Notes: generated by a model not told the origin, from the sequence alone. Numbered from the stretch's first letter, positions 25,269-34,535 are shown. The stretch: 64,000 bases of DNA from Mesorhizobium sp. WSM3860 (GCF_002294995.1 NZ_NSGF01000020.1:1-64000), one strand, 5' to 3'. Made by a program: numbers and translations.

Positions 25269-26242
25269 AGAACTTCCTCAAATATCGCGAGATCTGGCTG
25301 CTCGCCGGCATCGCAGTGCTGATCGGCCTGATCTCGACCCGCTTCCCGGGCTTCGCCGACCCCGCCAATCTGCGCCAGGTGTTCAACGACACCTCGATCC
25401 TGATGATCCTGGCGCTCGGCCAGATGGTGGTGATCCTGACGCGCTCGATCGATCTCTCGATGGCCTCCAACCTCTGCTTCACCGGCATGGTGGTGGCGAT
25501 GCTCAACGCCGCCCATCCGGCGATCCCGATCCCGGTGCTGATCGTCATCGCGTTGGCCGTCGGGCTGGTGCTCGGCGCCATCAACGGCTTCCTGGTGTGG
25601 CGGCTGAACATTCCTTCGATCGTGGTGACGCTGGGCACGCTCACCATCTATCGCGGCGCCACCTTCGTGGTCTCCGGTGGCGCCTGGGTCAACGCCGACC
25701 AGATGAGCCCCGACTTCATCAACTTCCAGCGCGCCGCCTTCCTCGGCCTGCCGATGCTGTCGTGGATCGCGCTTCTCGTCATCGCGCTGTTCTTCCTGGC
25801 GATGACGCGCACGCAGGTCGGCCGCTCGATCTATGCCATCGGCGTCAACCCGACTGCGTCGGTCTATGCGGGCATCGATGTCGGCCGCACCAAGTTCATC
25901 GTCTTCTGCATTTCCGGCATGATCGGCGGGCTCGCCGGGTACTTATGGATCTCGCGCTACGTGATCGCCTCGGTCGAGGTCGCCAACGGCTATGAGCTCA
26001 ACATCATCGCCGCCTGCGTCATCGGCGGCATCTCGATTGCCGGCGGCATAGGCTCGGTTGGCGGCGCGGTGCTCGGCGCCCTGTTCCTCGGCATCATTTC
26101 CAACGCGCTGCCGGTCATCAACATCTCGCCCTTCTGGCAGATGGCGATCTCGGGAAGCGCCATCATCCTGGCCGTGGTGCTCAACGCGCGCGGCGAACGC
26201 CGGCAGGGCCGCATCATCCTCAGAAATGCGGAAGCGGCATGA
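25265..26242 (+). CDS. rhaP: Rhamnose ABC transporter, permease 1
   Basis: Inner-membrane permease (325 aa) of the ribose/branched-chain type, eight or more hydrophobic helices. The family segment VNPTASVYAGIDVGRTKF (the EAA-like loop contacting the ATPase) and LAVGLVLGAINGFLVW are visible. The ATG at 25265 overlaps the rhaT stop by 4 bases; longer upstream frames are ignored. Overlaps rhaQ by 4 bases. Confidence 0.9.
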   Translation: MKNFLKYREIWLLAGIAVLIGLISTRFPGFADPANLRQVFNDTSILMILALGQMVVILTRSIDLSMASNLCFTGMVVAMLNAAHPAIPIPVLIVIALAVGLVLGAINGFLVWRLNIPSIVVTLGTLTIYRGATFVVSGGAWVNADQMSPDFINFQRAAFLGLPMLSWIALLVIALFFLAMTRTQVGRSIYAIGVNPTASVYAGIDVGRTKFIVFCISGMIGGLAGYLWISRYVIASVEVANGYELNIIAACVIGGISIAGGIGSVGGAVLGALFLGIISNALPVINISPFWQMAISGSAIILAVVLNARGERRQGRIILRNAEAA

Positions 26243-27240
26243 CGGACACCCCTGCCCCGCGTCATGTTCCCGACCGGCTCGACAAGCCGCTTTCTTCGGC
26301 GATCTTTTCCTGGGAGGCGCTGCTCGTCGTCATCGCGGTCCTAATCTTCGCGGTGAACAGCCTTGCCTCGCCCTACTTCCTCGATCCCTGGTCGCTGTCG
26401 GACCTCACCTTCAACTTCACTGAAAAGGGCCTCATCGCGCTCGCAATGGCGCTGCTGATCATTTCGGGCGAGATCGACCTGTCGGTTGCCGCGATCGTCG
26501 CGCTCGCCTCGACGATGATGGGCATGGCGGTGCAGGCGGGCGCCGGCACGCCGGTGCTGGTCGCGATCGGCGTCGTCACTGGGCTCGGCTGCGGCGCTTT
26601 CAACGGATTGCTCGTCACCAGGCTCGGCCTGCCGTCGATCGTCGTCACCATCGGCACGATGAGCCTGTTCCGCGGCATCGCCTTCATCATCCTCGGCGAC
26701 CAGGCGTACAAGGGCTATCCGGAGAGTTTTGCCTTCTTCGGCCAGGGCTATGTCTGGTGGGTTTTCTCGTTCGAGCTGGCGTTGTTCCTTCTCGCGGCGC
26801 TGGTCTACTGGTTCGTGCTGCATCGCACGAGCTTCGGCCGGCGCGTCTTTGCCATTGGCAACAATTCGGTCGCCTGCCAGTTCTCCGGTGTGCGCGTCGA
26901 CCGCATCAAGTTCATCCTGTTCTGCCTCACCGGGCTGATGTCGGGCATCGCCTCGGTGCTGATCACGTCCCGGCTCGGCTCGACAAGGCCGTCGATCGCG
27001 CAGGGCTATGAGCTGGAGGCGATCACCATGGTGGTGCTGGGAGGTGTGTCGATCCTCGGCGGCGCCGGCAGCATCCTCGGCGTGGTGCTTGCCGCCTTCA
27101 TCATGGGGCTGGTGACGTTCGGCCTCGGCCTGCTCAACGTGCCCGGCATCGTCATGTCGATCTTCATCGGCCTGCTGCTGATCATCGTCATTGCGCTGCC
27201 CATCGTCTGGCGGCGCCTGCGCGAAGGACGCTTCGCCTGA
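26239..27240 (+). CDS. rhaQ: Rhamnose ABC transporter, permease 2
   Basis: Second permease (333 aa) pairing with RhaP. Same family: GALMALLIISGEIDLSV-like helix, GLGCGAFNGLLVTRLGLPSIVVT, and the loop NNSVACQFSGVRVDRIKF. Start overlaps rhaP (ATGA) and the stop overlaps rhaU by one base (TGATG), consistent with one tightly coupled operon. Confidence 0.9.
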   Translation: MTDTPAPRHVPDRLDKPLSSAIFSWEALLVVIAVLIFAVNSLASPYFLDPWSLSDLTFNFTEKGLIALAMALLIISGEIDLSVAAIVALASTMMGMAVQAGAGTPVLVAIGVVTGLGCGAFNGLLVTRLGLPSIVVTIGTMSLFRGIAFIILGDQAYKGYPESFAFFGQGYVWWVFSFELALFLLAALVYWFVLHRTSFGRRVFAIGNNSVACQFSGVRVDRIKFILFCLTGLMSGIASVLITSRLGSTRPSIAQGYELEAITMVVLGGVSILGGAGSILGVVLAAFIMGLVTFGLGLLNVPGIVMSIFIGLLLIIVIALPIVWRRLREGRFA

Positions 27241-27554
27241 TGGAAAAATATGCCTTCAAGATGAAGCTCAATCCGGGCATGAAGGCCGAGTACAAGCGCC
27301 GCCATGACGAGATCTGGCCTGAACTGGTGGCGCTGTTGAGAGAGGCCGGCGTCTCCGACTATTCGATCCATCTCGACGAGGAGACCAGCATCTTGTTCGG
27401 CGTGCTGTGGCGACGTGACGATCACGGCATGGCCGACCTGCCCAAGCATCCTCTGATGCAGCGCTGGTGGGCGCATATGGCCGACACCATGGAAACCAAG
27501 GCCGACAACGAGCCGGTGGCGGTGCCGCTGGAAACCATGTTCCATATGGCATGA
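27240..27554 (+). CDS. rhaU: L-rhamnose mutarotase
   Basis: 104-aa cytoplasmic enzyme of the RhaM/YiiL family that interconverts alpha- and beta-L-rhamnose. Recognisable by KLNPGMKAEYKRRHDEIWPEL, the YSIHLDEETSILFG strand and the C-terminal WWAHMADTMETKADNEPV. It overlaps both neighbours by 1 and 4 bases. Confidence 0.93.
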   Translation: MEKYAFKMKLNPGMKAEYKRRHDEIWPELVALLREAGVSDYSIHLDEETSILFGVLWRRDDHGMADLPKHPLMQRWWAHMADTMETKADNEPVAVPLETMFHMA

Positions 27555-28909
27555 TTGTCGCCGTCATCGATATCGGCAAGACCAACGCCAAGGTGGCGCT
27601 GGTCGATCTCACGACGCCGAGCGAGATCGCGCTGCGCCGCACCGCGAACGCGCCGGTGCGGCAGGCGCCCTACCCGCATCACGATGTCGAGGCGCTGTGG
27701 ACGTTCATCCTGAACAGCCTCGCCGATCTCAACCGCGAACGGCGGATCGATGCGATCTCGATCACCACGCATGGCGCGACCGGGGCGCTGGTCGACGCCG
27801 CCGGCGAACTGGTGCTGCCGGTGCTCGACTATGAATTCGACGGCCCCGACCAGCTTGCGGCCGACTACGACGCCGTGCGCCCGCCCTTCGCCGAAACAGG
27901 CACGCCGCGGTTGCCGATCGGCCTCAATCTCGGCGCGCAATTCTTCTGGCAGCAGAAGCGCTTTCCAGTGGAATTCGCCAAGTCCGCCGCGATGCTGATG
28001 TATCCGCAGTATTGGGCGCTGCGGCTGACCGGCGTCGCCGCCAATGAAGCCACGTCGCTCGGCTGCCATACCGATCTGTGGAACCCCTGGACGTCCGACT
28101 ATTCCTCGCTGATCGACAAGATGGGCTGGCGTCCGCTGATGGCGCCCGTGCGCCCGGCGAAGGACAGGCTCGGATCGATCCTGCCGGCGATTGCCCGACT
28201 GACAGGGCTCGACCCCGCGACTCCGGTGTTCTGCGGCCTGCACGATTCCAACGCCTCGCTGCTGCCGCATCTGTTGTCGGATCGGCCGCCCTTCTGCGTC
28301 GTTTCGACCGGCACATGGGTGGTGTCGATGGCGGTCGGCGGCAAGAAGGTCAAGCTCGATGCGGCGCGCGACACGCTGGTCAATGTGAATGCGCTTGGCG
28401 ATCCCGTACCGTCGGCGCGTTTCATGGGCGGACGCGAGTTTTCGCTGCTGACCGAGGGCCAGCCGCAGGACTGGACCAAGGCCGATGTTGCCGCCGTGCT
28501 GGCACGCCAGGCCTTGCTGCTGCCTTCAACCCAAGAGGGGTCCGGGCCGTTCCCGCACCGTGCCGCGCAATGGGTCAACGCCGAGGGCTTGCCCCCCGGC
28601 CAGCGCTTCACCGCCATCTCGTTCTATCTGGCGCTGATGACCGCGACCTGTCTGGAGCTGATCGGCGGTGACGGGCCGACCACCGTCGAGGGACCGTTCG
28701 CGCGGAACCCTCTTTTCATCTGCATGCTGGCGGCAGCGACGGGAAGGCCGGTCGTTGCGTCGGAGACATCGACCGGAACGAGCGTCGGTGCCGCCCTGCT
28801 GGCTTCGGACGGCGCTGCCGCTGTGAGCAAAGGCGAACGCACCGAACCTCAGGCCGATCCGGCTTGGGGCGACTATGCAGGGGCGTGGCAGCTGGCCGTT
28901 CAGACATAA
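27551..28909 (+). CDS. rhaK: Rhamnose/rhamnulose kinase RhaK
   Basis: FGGY-family sugar kinase (452 aa from ATG 27551, overlapping rhaU by ATGA). N-terminal phosphate-binding loop VIDIGKTNAKVALVD, catalytic-type GLHDSNASLLPHL (Asp) and the adenosine motif region STGTWVVSMAVGG. It phosphorylates the hexose in the pathway. In Rhizobium leguminosarum the homologous kinase is also required for ABC-mediated rhamnose uptake (established for that system). Last gene of rhaRSTPQUK. Confidence 0.9.
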   Translation: MIVAVIDIGKTNAKVALVDLTTPSEIALRRTANAPVRQAPYPHHDVEALWTFILNSLADLNRERRIDAISITTHGATGALVDAAGELVLPVLDYEFDGPDQLAADYDAVRPPFAETGTPRLPIGLNLGAQFFWQQKRFPVEFAKSAAMLMYPQYWALRLTGVAANEATSLGCHTDLWNPWTSDYSSLIDKMGWRPLMAPVRPAKDRLGSILPAIARLTGLDPATPVFCGLHDSNASLLPHLLSDRPPFCVVSTGTWVVSMAVGGKKVKLDAARDTLVNVNALGDPVPSARFMGGREFSLLTEGQPQDWTKADVAAVLARQALLLPSTQEGSGPFPHRAAQWVNAEGLPPGQRFTAISFYLALMTATCLELIGGDGPTTVEGPFARNPLFICMLAAATGRPVVASETSTGTSVGAALLASDGAAAVSKGERTEPQADPAWGDYAGAWQLAVQT

Positions 28910-28929
28910 TCGACCACAATCTGACAGGT

Positions 28930-29102
28930 TGGCGCCGCCCCTTATTGCCCTGCCGGGCATTTCTCCCCGTATAGGGACGGGAGAAAGACGCTGTCGTCGA
29001 CAGTCTCGCCAGTTGTCGGTGTTGGGCCTCGGCATTGCGGCCAGTTCCCTTCTCCCCGTTCTACGGCGAGAAGTGCCGGCAGGCGGACGAGGGGCGGCGC
29101 CA
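28930..29102. repeat. Large inverted-repeat intergenic element
   Basis: Outer arms TGGCGCCGCCCCT and AGGGGCGGCGCCA (28930-28942 and 29090-29102) are perfect 13-bp inverted repeats. Inside them TGCCGGGCA...TTCTCCCCGT and its imperfect mirror (TTCTCCCCGTTCTACGGCGAGAA, TGCCGGCA) continue the symmetry. The 173-bp unit fills the gap between the convergent rhaK and the D-amino-acid dehydrogenase-like gene. It has no coding capacity and probably ends transcription both ways. Confidence 0.75.
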
Positions 29103-29147
29103 GCATCGGCAATTGGCGACTCGCCAAACACGCCGCAAGTTAAAATC

Positions 29148-30404
29148 TCAGGCCGCTGTCGCGTAAAGCAACCCTTGTGGATCGATCTCCGGCTTGCGGC
29201 CGGCGACGAGGTCGGACAGGAATTTTCCCGAGCCGCAAGCCATGGTCCAGCCGAGATGGCCGTGGCCGGTGTCGAGATAGAGGTTGCGGTATTTCGCCTG
29301 ACCGAAGATGGGCACGGAACTCGGCATCATCGGCCTCAGGCCTGCCCACAACAAAGCCTTCTTCTCGTCGAAGGCGCCCGGGAACAGATCCTTGCCGGTT
29401 TCCAGAATGGTTCTGAAATCGCGCGGCTTGAAGCTGCGGTCGAAGCCGGTGAATTCCGCCGTCGAGGACATACGCAGGCGGTTGCCCAGCCTCGAATAGC
29501 CGATCAGCCGGTCTTCGTCGGCGCCGCCCATGGTCGGGCCCTTGCTCTCGTCCTCGAGCGGGACGGTCACTGTGTAGCCCTTCACCGGGTAGACCGGCAG
29601 GTCGAGGCCGTAGCGGCGTCCGAACAGGCCGCTTTCCGGTCCCATCGAGATGACGACGGCGTCGCCCGCAACCGGTCCGGCCGAGGTCAATACGGCTCGC
29701 ACCCGGTCGCCATCGATGTCGAGGCCCTCGATTGTCGTGCCGAACAGGAACCTGACGCCGAGCTTCTCGGCCGCATAGGCGGCAAGCTTGTCGACGAATT
29801 GCTTGGAATCGCCGGTCTGGTCGATCGGCGAATAGATGCCGCCGGCGATCTTGTCCTTCACGCCGGCAAGGCCCGGCTCCAACTCGGCCAGGCGGTCGCG
29901 GCCGACGATCTCGATCGGCAGGCCGTGCTCGCCGAGATAGCGGTAGTTGTCGGTGCCGGTGTCGAAGCTTTTCTGCGAGCGGAAGAAGTAGAGGATGCCT
30001 TTCCTGCGTTCGTCGTAGTGGATGCCGGTCGCCTCCGAGAGCGCATTGATGCAGTCGCGCGAATAGAGCGCGAGCCTCAGCTTGACGTCGGTGTTGGCGC
30101 GCAGGCGCGCCAAGGTGCATTCGCGCAGGAAGCGCAGGCTCCAGGCATAGAAATAGGGATCAAGGCGCAGCCGGACCTTGATGCCGAGGTCATGGTTCCA
30201 GAGCGCGCGCAGAAAGGTCTTCAGCGCCGCCGGCGAGGCCCAGGCGGTGGCGTCGCCCGGCGAGACCAGGCCGGCGTTGGACTGGCTGGTGCCGCTCGCT
30301 GCCGCTTCATGGCGCTCGATCACCGTCACCTCATGGCCGTCTTTGGCCAGATAGTAAGCGGCCGCCGTGCCAACCACGCCGGCTCCGAGCACCAAGACCT
30401 TCAT
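29148..30404 (-). CDS. D-amino acid dehydrogenase (DadA-like)
   Basis: FAD-dependent oxidoreductase (418 aa from ATG 30404). N-terminal KVLVLGAGVVGTAAAYYLAKDGHEVTVIER is the FAD-binding fold. SQSNAGLVSPG and the C-terminal LYLDTGHGHLGWTMACGSGKFLSDL are hallmarks of the DadA small subunit, which oxidises D-amino acids and feeds electrons to the respiratory chain. No alanine racemase (dadX) is adjacent, so the physiological substrate is uncertain. Confidence 0.85.
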   Translation of the reverse strand: MKVLVLGAGVVGTAAAYYLAKDGHEVTVIERHEAAASGTSQSNAGLVSPGDATAWASPAALKTFLRALWNHDLGIKVRLRLDPYFYAWSLRFLRECTLARLRANTDVKLRLALYSRDCINALSEATGIHYDERRKGILYFFRSQKSFDTGTDNYRYLGEHGLPIEIVGRDRLAELEPGLAGVKDKIAGGIYSPIDQTGDSKQFVDKLAAYAAEKLGVRFLFGTTIEGLDIDGDRVRAVLTSAGPVAGDAVVISMGPESGLFGRRYGLDLPVYPVKGYTVTVPLEDESKGPTMGGADEDRLIGYSRLGNRLRMSSTAEFTGFDRSFKPRDFRTILETGKDLFPGAFDEKKALLWAGLRPMMPSSVPIFGQAKYRNLYLDTGHGHLGWTMACGSGKFLSDLVAGRKPEIDPQGLLYATAA

Positions 30405-30518
30405 GCCGTCCCTCAAGGATCATTCCAATAGTGCGCCTCCGCGCACCACCGCATGCGCCTCAATACCGCGTCTAAACGCGCCGGACGAGCCCTTGGCCCA
30501 ACAGGTCAGTCTCGTTAC

Positions 30519-30562
30519 GCAATTCCGGACGGAAAAGCGCTACACACTTGTCCTGGAATTGC
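30519..30562. repeat. Dispersed palindromic repeat, copy 3
   Basis: The cleanest copy: GCAATTCCGG (30519-30528) and CC-T-GGAATTGC (30552-30562) are inverted arms around the ACGGAAAAGCGCTACACACTTG-type centre. It abuts the galE stop codon at 30563-30565, so on the minus strand it begins right after translation ends and may fold as a 3' hairpin. Confidence 0.75.
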
Positions 30563-31558
30563 TCAGTTTCGAACGGAGTTCTTGGTCGTCAGGATGCGTT
30601 CCCAGGCCAGCGCATCCTTGACGATCTGGTCGAGGTCGTCGCGCTGCGGCGTCCAGCCGAACTCCTTGCGGGCAAGGTCGGAATTGGCGACCACGGCGGC
30701 GGCGTCGCCCGGTCGTCGTTCACCCATGCGAACGTCGAAATCATGGCCGAAGGCGCGGCGCACGCTGTCGATTACTTCCAGCACCGAATAGCCGTGGCTG
30801 TAGCCGCAATTGGCGACGAGACTCTCGCCGCCATCGCGCAGTCGCTGCAGCGCCAACCGGTGCGCCGCCGCCAGATCGCTGACATGGATGTAGTCGCGGA
30901 TGCAGGTGCCGTCCGGCGTCGGATAGTCCTTGCCGAAGACCTGCATGAATGGCCGCTTGCCGAGCGCCGTCTCGCAGGCGACCTTGATCAGATGCGTGGC
31001 GCCGGGCGTCGACTGTCCGGTGCGTCCCTTGGGATCGGCGCCGGCGACATTGAAATAGCGCAGCGCCGTATAGCGGATGTCGTGCGCAATCGCGGCATCG
31101 CGCAGCATCCACTCGCTCATTAGCTTGGACAGGCCGTAAGGCGATTCCGGCGCCAGCCGCGCATCCTCGCGCACCGGCTCCAGCCCGGCGCCGCCATAGA
31201 CGGCTGCGGTGGACGAGAAGATGAAATGCCGCACACCCGCGCGCACAGCGGTTTCGATCAGCGTGCGGGTCTTGCAGGTGTTGTTCTCGTAGTAGCCCAG
31301 CGGATCGGCGACCGATTCCGGCACCACGATCGAGCCGGCGAAATGGATGATGGCGTCGACCTTGTTTTCCCGGATGATCCGGCCGACCAGTTCGCGATCG
31401 GCGACGTCGCCGACGACGAGCTTCGCCTCGGGCGCCACCGCCCATTCGAAGCCGGTGGAAAGCCGGTCGAGCACGACGACGCTTTCGCCGGCGTCCAAAA
31501 GCTCCCAGACCATGTGGCTGCCGATATAGCCGGCACCGCCCGTCACCAAAACCGTCAT
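30563..31558 (-). CDS. galE: UDP-glucose 4-epimerase
   Basis: 331-aa extended short-chain dehydrogenase that interconverts UDP-glucose and UDP-galactose for polysaccharide synthesis. NAD-binding TGGAGYIGSHM at the N-terminus, the catalytic Ser in FSSTAAVYGG, YGLSK (Tyr and Lys of the triad) and RYFNVAGADP are present. Single gene divergent from hemA across 281 bases. Confidence 0.93.
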   Translation of the reverse strand: MTVLVTGGAGYIGSHMVWELLDAGESVVVLDRLSTGFEWAVAPEAKLVVGDVADRELVGRIIRENKVDAIIHFAGSIVVPESVADPLGYYENNTCKTRTLIETAVRAGVRHFIFSSTAAVYGGAGLEPVREDARLAPESPYGLSKLMSEWMLRDAAIAHDIRYTALRYFNVAGADPKGRTGQSTPGATHLIKVACETALGKRPFMQVFGKDYPTPDGTCIRDYIHVSDLAAAHRLALQRLRDGGESLVANCGYSHGYSVLEVIDSVRRAFGHDFDVRMGERRPGDAAAVVANSDLARKEFGWTPQRDDLDQIVKDALAWERILTTKNSVRN

Positions 31559-31839
31559 CGCTTACCTCGCTGATCTAGATCTTTCGGAAACTGTCTCAAC
31601 AGCCGCCATGCTGGAAACCCCGCCGTAAGCCCATTAGCCTCCCATTTTAGTGTTAAGTCTGTAACAGTTCCTCCCGCCCGAGGCATCGTACCGAAACAAA
31701 ACTGGTTCACATCCCCGGGAATAGGCCATGATCCGGCATCGTTAGGAACAGGCGCGGGGCGTGGCATTTTGACCGGTGCGGCGCGGTGGACGTAACATAG
31801 GCCCGTGACTATGATCCGGCGCAAAATTGGGAAGCCGAC

Positions 31840-33117
31840 ATGAACTACCAGCGGTTCTTCGAAGACGCGATCGACCAGCTCCATGCCGAGCGGCGCTACC
31901 GCGTTTTCGCCGACCTCGAGCGCATCGTGGGCAAGTTTCCGCGCGCCATCTGGCGCTCCAACGGTCGCGCCCAGGAAATCACCGTCTGGTGCTCCAACGA
32001 CTATCTCGGCATGGGCCAGAACCCGGACGTCATCGCCGCCTTCCAGAACGCGGCAGGCCGGATGGGCTCGGGCGCCGGCGGCACCCGCAACATTTCCGGC
32101 ACGTCCAACCCGCTGGTCGAGCTCGAGCATGAACTCGCCGACCTGCACGACAAGGAGGCGGCGCTGGTCTTCACCTCCGGTTTCGTTTCCAACGAAGCCT
32201 CGATCTCGACCATCGCCAGGCTCTTGCCCAACTGCCTGATCATCTCGGACGAACTGAACCACGCCTCGATGATCGAAGGCGTGCGGCGTTCCGGCGCCGA
32301 AAAGAAGATTTTTCGCCACAACGACGTCGCGCATCTGGAGAGCCTGCTGCAGGCGGCAGGGCGCGAGCGCGCCAAGCTGATCGTCTTCGAAAGCGTCTAT
32401 TCGATGGACGGGGACATCGCGCCGATCAAGCAGATCGTCGAACTCGCCGAGCGCTACAACGCCATGACCTATATCGACGAGGTGCATGCCGTCGGCATGT
32501 ATGGTGCGCGCGGCGGCGGCATCACCGAGCGCGAGGGCCTTGCCGACCGCATCGATATCATCGAAGGCACTTTGGCCAAAGCCTTCGGCACGCTGGGCGG
32601 CTACATCACCGGCACGAGCGCCGTCATCGATGCGGTGCGCTCCTATGCGCCGGGCTTCATCTTCACCACCGCGCTGCCGCCGGCGATCGCGGCGGCCGCC
32701 ACGACCTCGATCAGGCATCTGAAGCGCTCGCAAGCCGAGCGCGACGCGCAGCAGCGCCAGGCAGCGCGGACCAAGCAGGTGCTTGCCGCGGCCGGGCTGC
32801 CGGTGATGGAATCGGCCACCCATATCGTGCCGGTGCTGGTCGGCGATCCGGAGCTTTGCAAGATGGCGAGCGACCGCCTGCTTGGCGTCCACGGCATCTA
32901 CATCCAGCCGATCAACTATCCGACGGTGCCGCGCGGCACCGAACGGCTGCGCATCACGCCAACACCCTTCCATTCGGACGCGCTGATCGCCGAACTGCAG
33001 GACGCGCTGGTCGAGACCTGGGACGCGCTCGGCATCCCCTATGCCGCCTCAGGCCGCCCCGTCGTCGCCAAGAGCGACCGGATTATTCCACTCCTGGTGC
33101 CGAAATCAGGCGGCTGA
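31840..33117 (+). CDS. hemA: 5-aminolevulinate synthase
   Basis: First haem enzyme of the C4 pathway, condensing glycine and succinyl-CoA (425 aa). PLP enzyme of the alpha-oxoamine synthase family. CSNDYLGMGQ, the glycine-rich GSGAGGTRNISGT, DELNHASMIEG, YIDEVHAVGMYG and PLP Lys247 in EGTLAKAFGTLGGY are all present. The upstream 281 bases show no FnrN/FixK-type dyad that I could find. The stop codon lies inside the left arm of the inverted-repeat element at 33116. Confidence 0.96.
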   Translation: MNYQRFFEDAIDQLHAERRYRVFADLERIVGKFPRAIWRSNGRAQEITVWCSNDYLGMGQNPDVIAAFQNAAGRMGSGAGGTRNISGTSNPLVELEHELADLHDKEAALVFTSGFVSNEASISTIARLLPNCLIISDELNHASMIEGVRRSGAEKKIFRHNDVAHLESLLQAAGRERAKLIVFESVYSMDGDIAPIKQIVELAERYNAMTYIDEVHAVGMYGARGGGITEREGLADRIDIIEGTLAKAFGTLGGYITGTSAVIDAVRSYAPGFIFTTALPPAIAAAATTSIRHLKRSQAERDAQQRQAARTKQVLAAAGLPVMESATHIVPVLVGDPELCKMASDRLLGVHGIYIQPINYPTVPRGTERLRITPTPFHSDALIAELQDALVETWDALGIPYAASGRPVVAKSDRIIPLLVPKSGG

Positions 33118-33257
33118 AGCCGGATTGAAACTCGCTCCGGCGGCCATCCGCTGCAACTTTCTGCGCTTCCGGTGCTCACGGACCTGAATGTCCGCTGCGC
33201 TCCGGTTCTCGAAACCCGCACCGGCTGATTCACCTGAGCGAGTTTCAATCCGGCTTC
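33116..33257. repeat. 142-bp element with perfect 21-bp terminal inverted repeats
   Basis: Arms at 33116-33136 and 33237-33257 (GAAGCCGGATTGAAACTCGC and its complement) match over all 21 bases. The 100-base centre carries a second, shorter dyad (GGAC-N6-GTCC within a CTCCGGT/ACCGG-rich stretch). It occupies nearly the whole 147-base space between the convergent hemA and aminotransferase genes and overlaps the hemA stop. I saw no flanking target duplication. Confidence 0.8.
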
Positions 33258-33264
33258 TGGCGGT

Positions 33265-34431
33265 TCAGACCGTCTTCATCCATTTCGCCAGGCGATTTGC
33301 CGCTTCCTCGAGCTGATCGAGGCGGCGGTGGAAGCATAATCTGAGGAAGGCCTCCCCGCCGGGGCCGAAGGCCGTGCCGGGCGCCAGGCCGACATTGGCG
33401 TTGTCGACGATGTCGAAGGCGGCGGCGCGGGAATCGGTGATGCCGTCGACGGTGAAGAACAGATAGAACGCACCTTGCGGCACGGTGAAGCGCGCCTTGC
33501 CGGTGGCACCCAGGACGTCGCAGACCAGATCGCGCGCCGCACGTGCCCGCTCGACCTGCTCGACGATGAAGCCGTCGCCCTCGTCGAGGGCCGCAACCGC
33601 GCCACGCTGCATGAACTGGGCGACGCCCGAGGTCGAGTACTGGATCAGGTTCTCGAACACCTGCTGCAGCGCCGGATGGGTCTTGATCCAGCCGACGCGC
33701 CAGCCGGTCATCGCCCAGTTCTTGGAGAAGCTGTTGACGAACAGGATGCGGTCTTCCGCCGTTGCGATATCGAGGAAAGACGGCGCGCGGCCGTGGCCAT
33801 AGTGGAACAGCGCATAGATTTCGTCGGCGATGATCCAAAGCTTCTTCGTGCGGGCCAGATCGAGGATCGCTTGAAGCGTTTCCTTATCGGCGGTCCAGCC
33901 AGTTGGGTTCGAGGGGGTATTGATGAAAAGCGCCTTGGTCCGCGGCGTGACGGCAGATGCGATCTTGTCGACATCGCAGGACCAGCCATTGCCTGACTGG
34001 TCGAGCGTGACCGGCACGGGAACAGCGCCGGCAACACCGGCGGCGGCGGCGAAATTCGGCCAGGCCGGCGAGAGATAGACGACCTCGTCGCCGCTGCCGG
34101 CGATCGCGTCGATAGCCAGTTGAATGGCATGCATGCCCGAGCCGGTGACGATGAATTCTTCCTCGGCGAAGCGCTGGCCGAAATGCCTGGCATAGTAGCG
34201 GGCGAGCGCCTGCCTGAGCTCGGGAATGCCTTTCTGCCAGGTGTAGAAGGTCTCGCCATTGGCGAGGCCGCCTGCGGCGGCATCGCTGATGAAGGAAGGC
34301 GTCGGCAGGTCGCCCTCTCCGGCCCATAGCGGGATCAGGCCTTCGCGCAAGCGGCCGTGATTGACGACGGCGACAATGCCGCTTTCGGGGGCAGCACGGG
34401 CTTCGGCGCGCAAGGTCTCAATCAGGGTCAT
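33265..34431 (-). CDS. PLP-dependent aminotransferase, class I/II
   Basis: 388 aa from ATG 34431. Fold-type I aminotransferase of the aspartate/AspC-like subgroup: GEGDLPTPSFISDAA, TGSGMHAIQLAIDAIAG, NTPSNPTGW (cofactor Asn/Pro), DEIYALFHY (Asp/Tyr) and the PLP lysine in FVNSFSKNWAMTGWRVGW. Substrate not predictable; similar proteins in rhizobia are annotated simply as pyridoxal phosphate-dependent aminotransferase. Convergent with hemA. Confidence 0.85.
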   Translation of the reverse strand: MTLIETLRAEARAAPESGIVAVVNHGRLREGLIPLWAGEGDLPTPSFISDAAAGGLANGETFYTWQKGIPELRQALARYYARHFGQRFAEEEFIVTGSGMHAIQLAIDAIAGSGDEVVYLSPAWPNFAAAAGVAGAVPVPVTLDQSGNGWSCDVDKIASAVTPRTKALFINTPSNPTGWTADKETLQAILDLARTKKLWIIADEIYALFHYGHGRAPSFLDIATAEDRILFVNSFSKNWAMTGWRVGWIKTHPALQQVFENLIQYSTSGVAQFMQRGAVAALDEGDGFIVEQVERARAARDLVCDVLGATGKARFTVPQGAFYLFFTVDGITDSRAAAFDIVDNANVGLAPGTAFGPGGEAFLRLCFHRRLDQLEEAANRLAKWMKTV

Positions 34432-34480
34432 GGACAAATCCGGGCTCGTTTTGCTGCGCTCTTACCAGATCGCTGAACGG

Positions 34481-34510
34481 AAAACCCCAGCCGCAAGCGG
34501 CCGGGGTTTT
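34481..34510 (-). terminator. Bidirectional-type terminator after mscL
   Basis: AAAACCCC-A-GCCG-CAAG-CGGC-C-GGGGTTTT forms a 12-bp stem with one mismatch. On the minus strand it ends in GGGGTTTT, 25 bases beyond the mscL stop, so it terminates mscL before the aminotransferase gene. Confidence 0.85.
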
Positions 34511-34535
34511 GGTCCAGCGAAGAAAGTTGGATGCA

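Noticed and set aside
31559..31839. Oxygen-response or other operator in the galE-hemA gap
   Set aside because: I found no FixK/FnrN dyad, sigma-54 promoter or long palindrome in these 281 bases.
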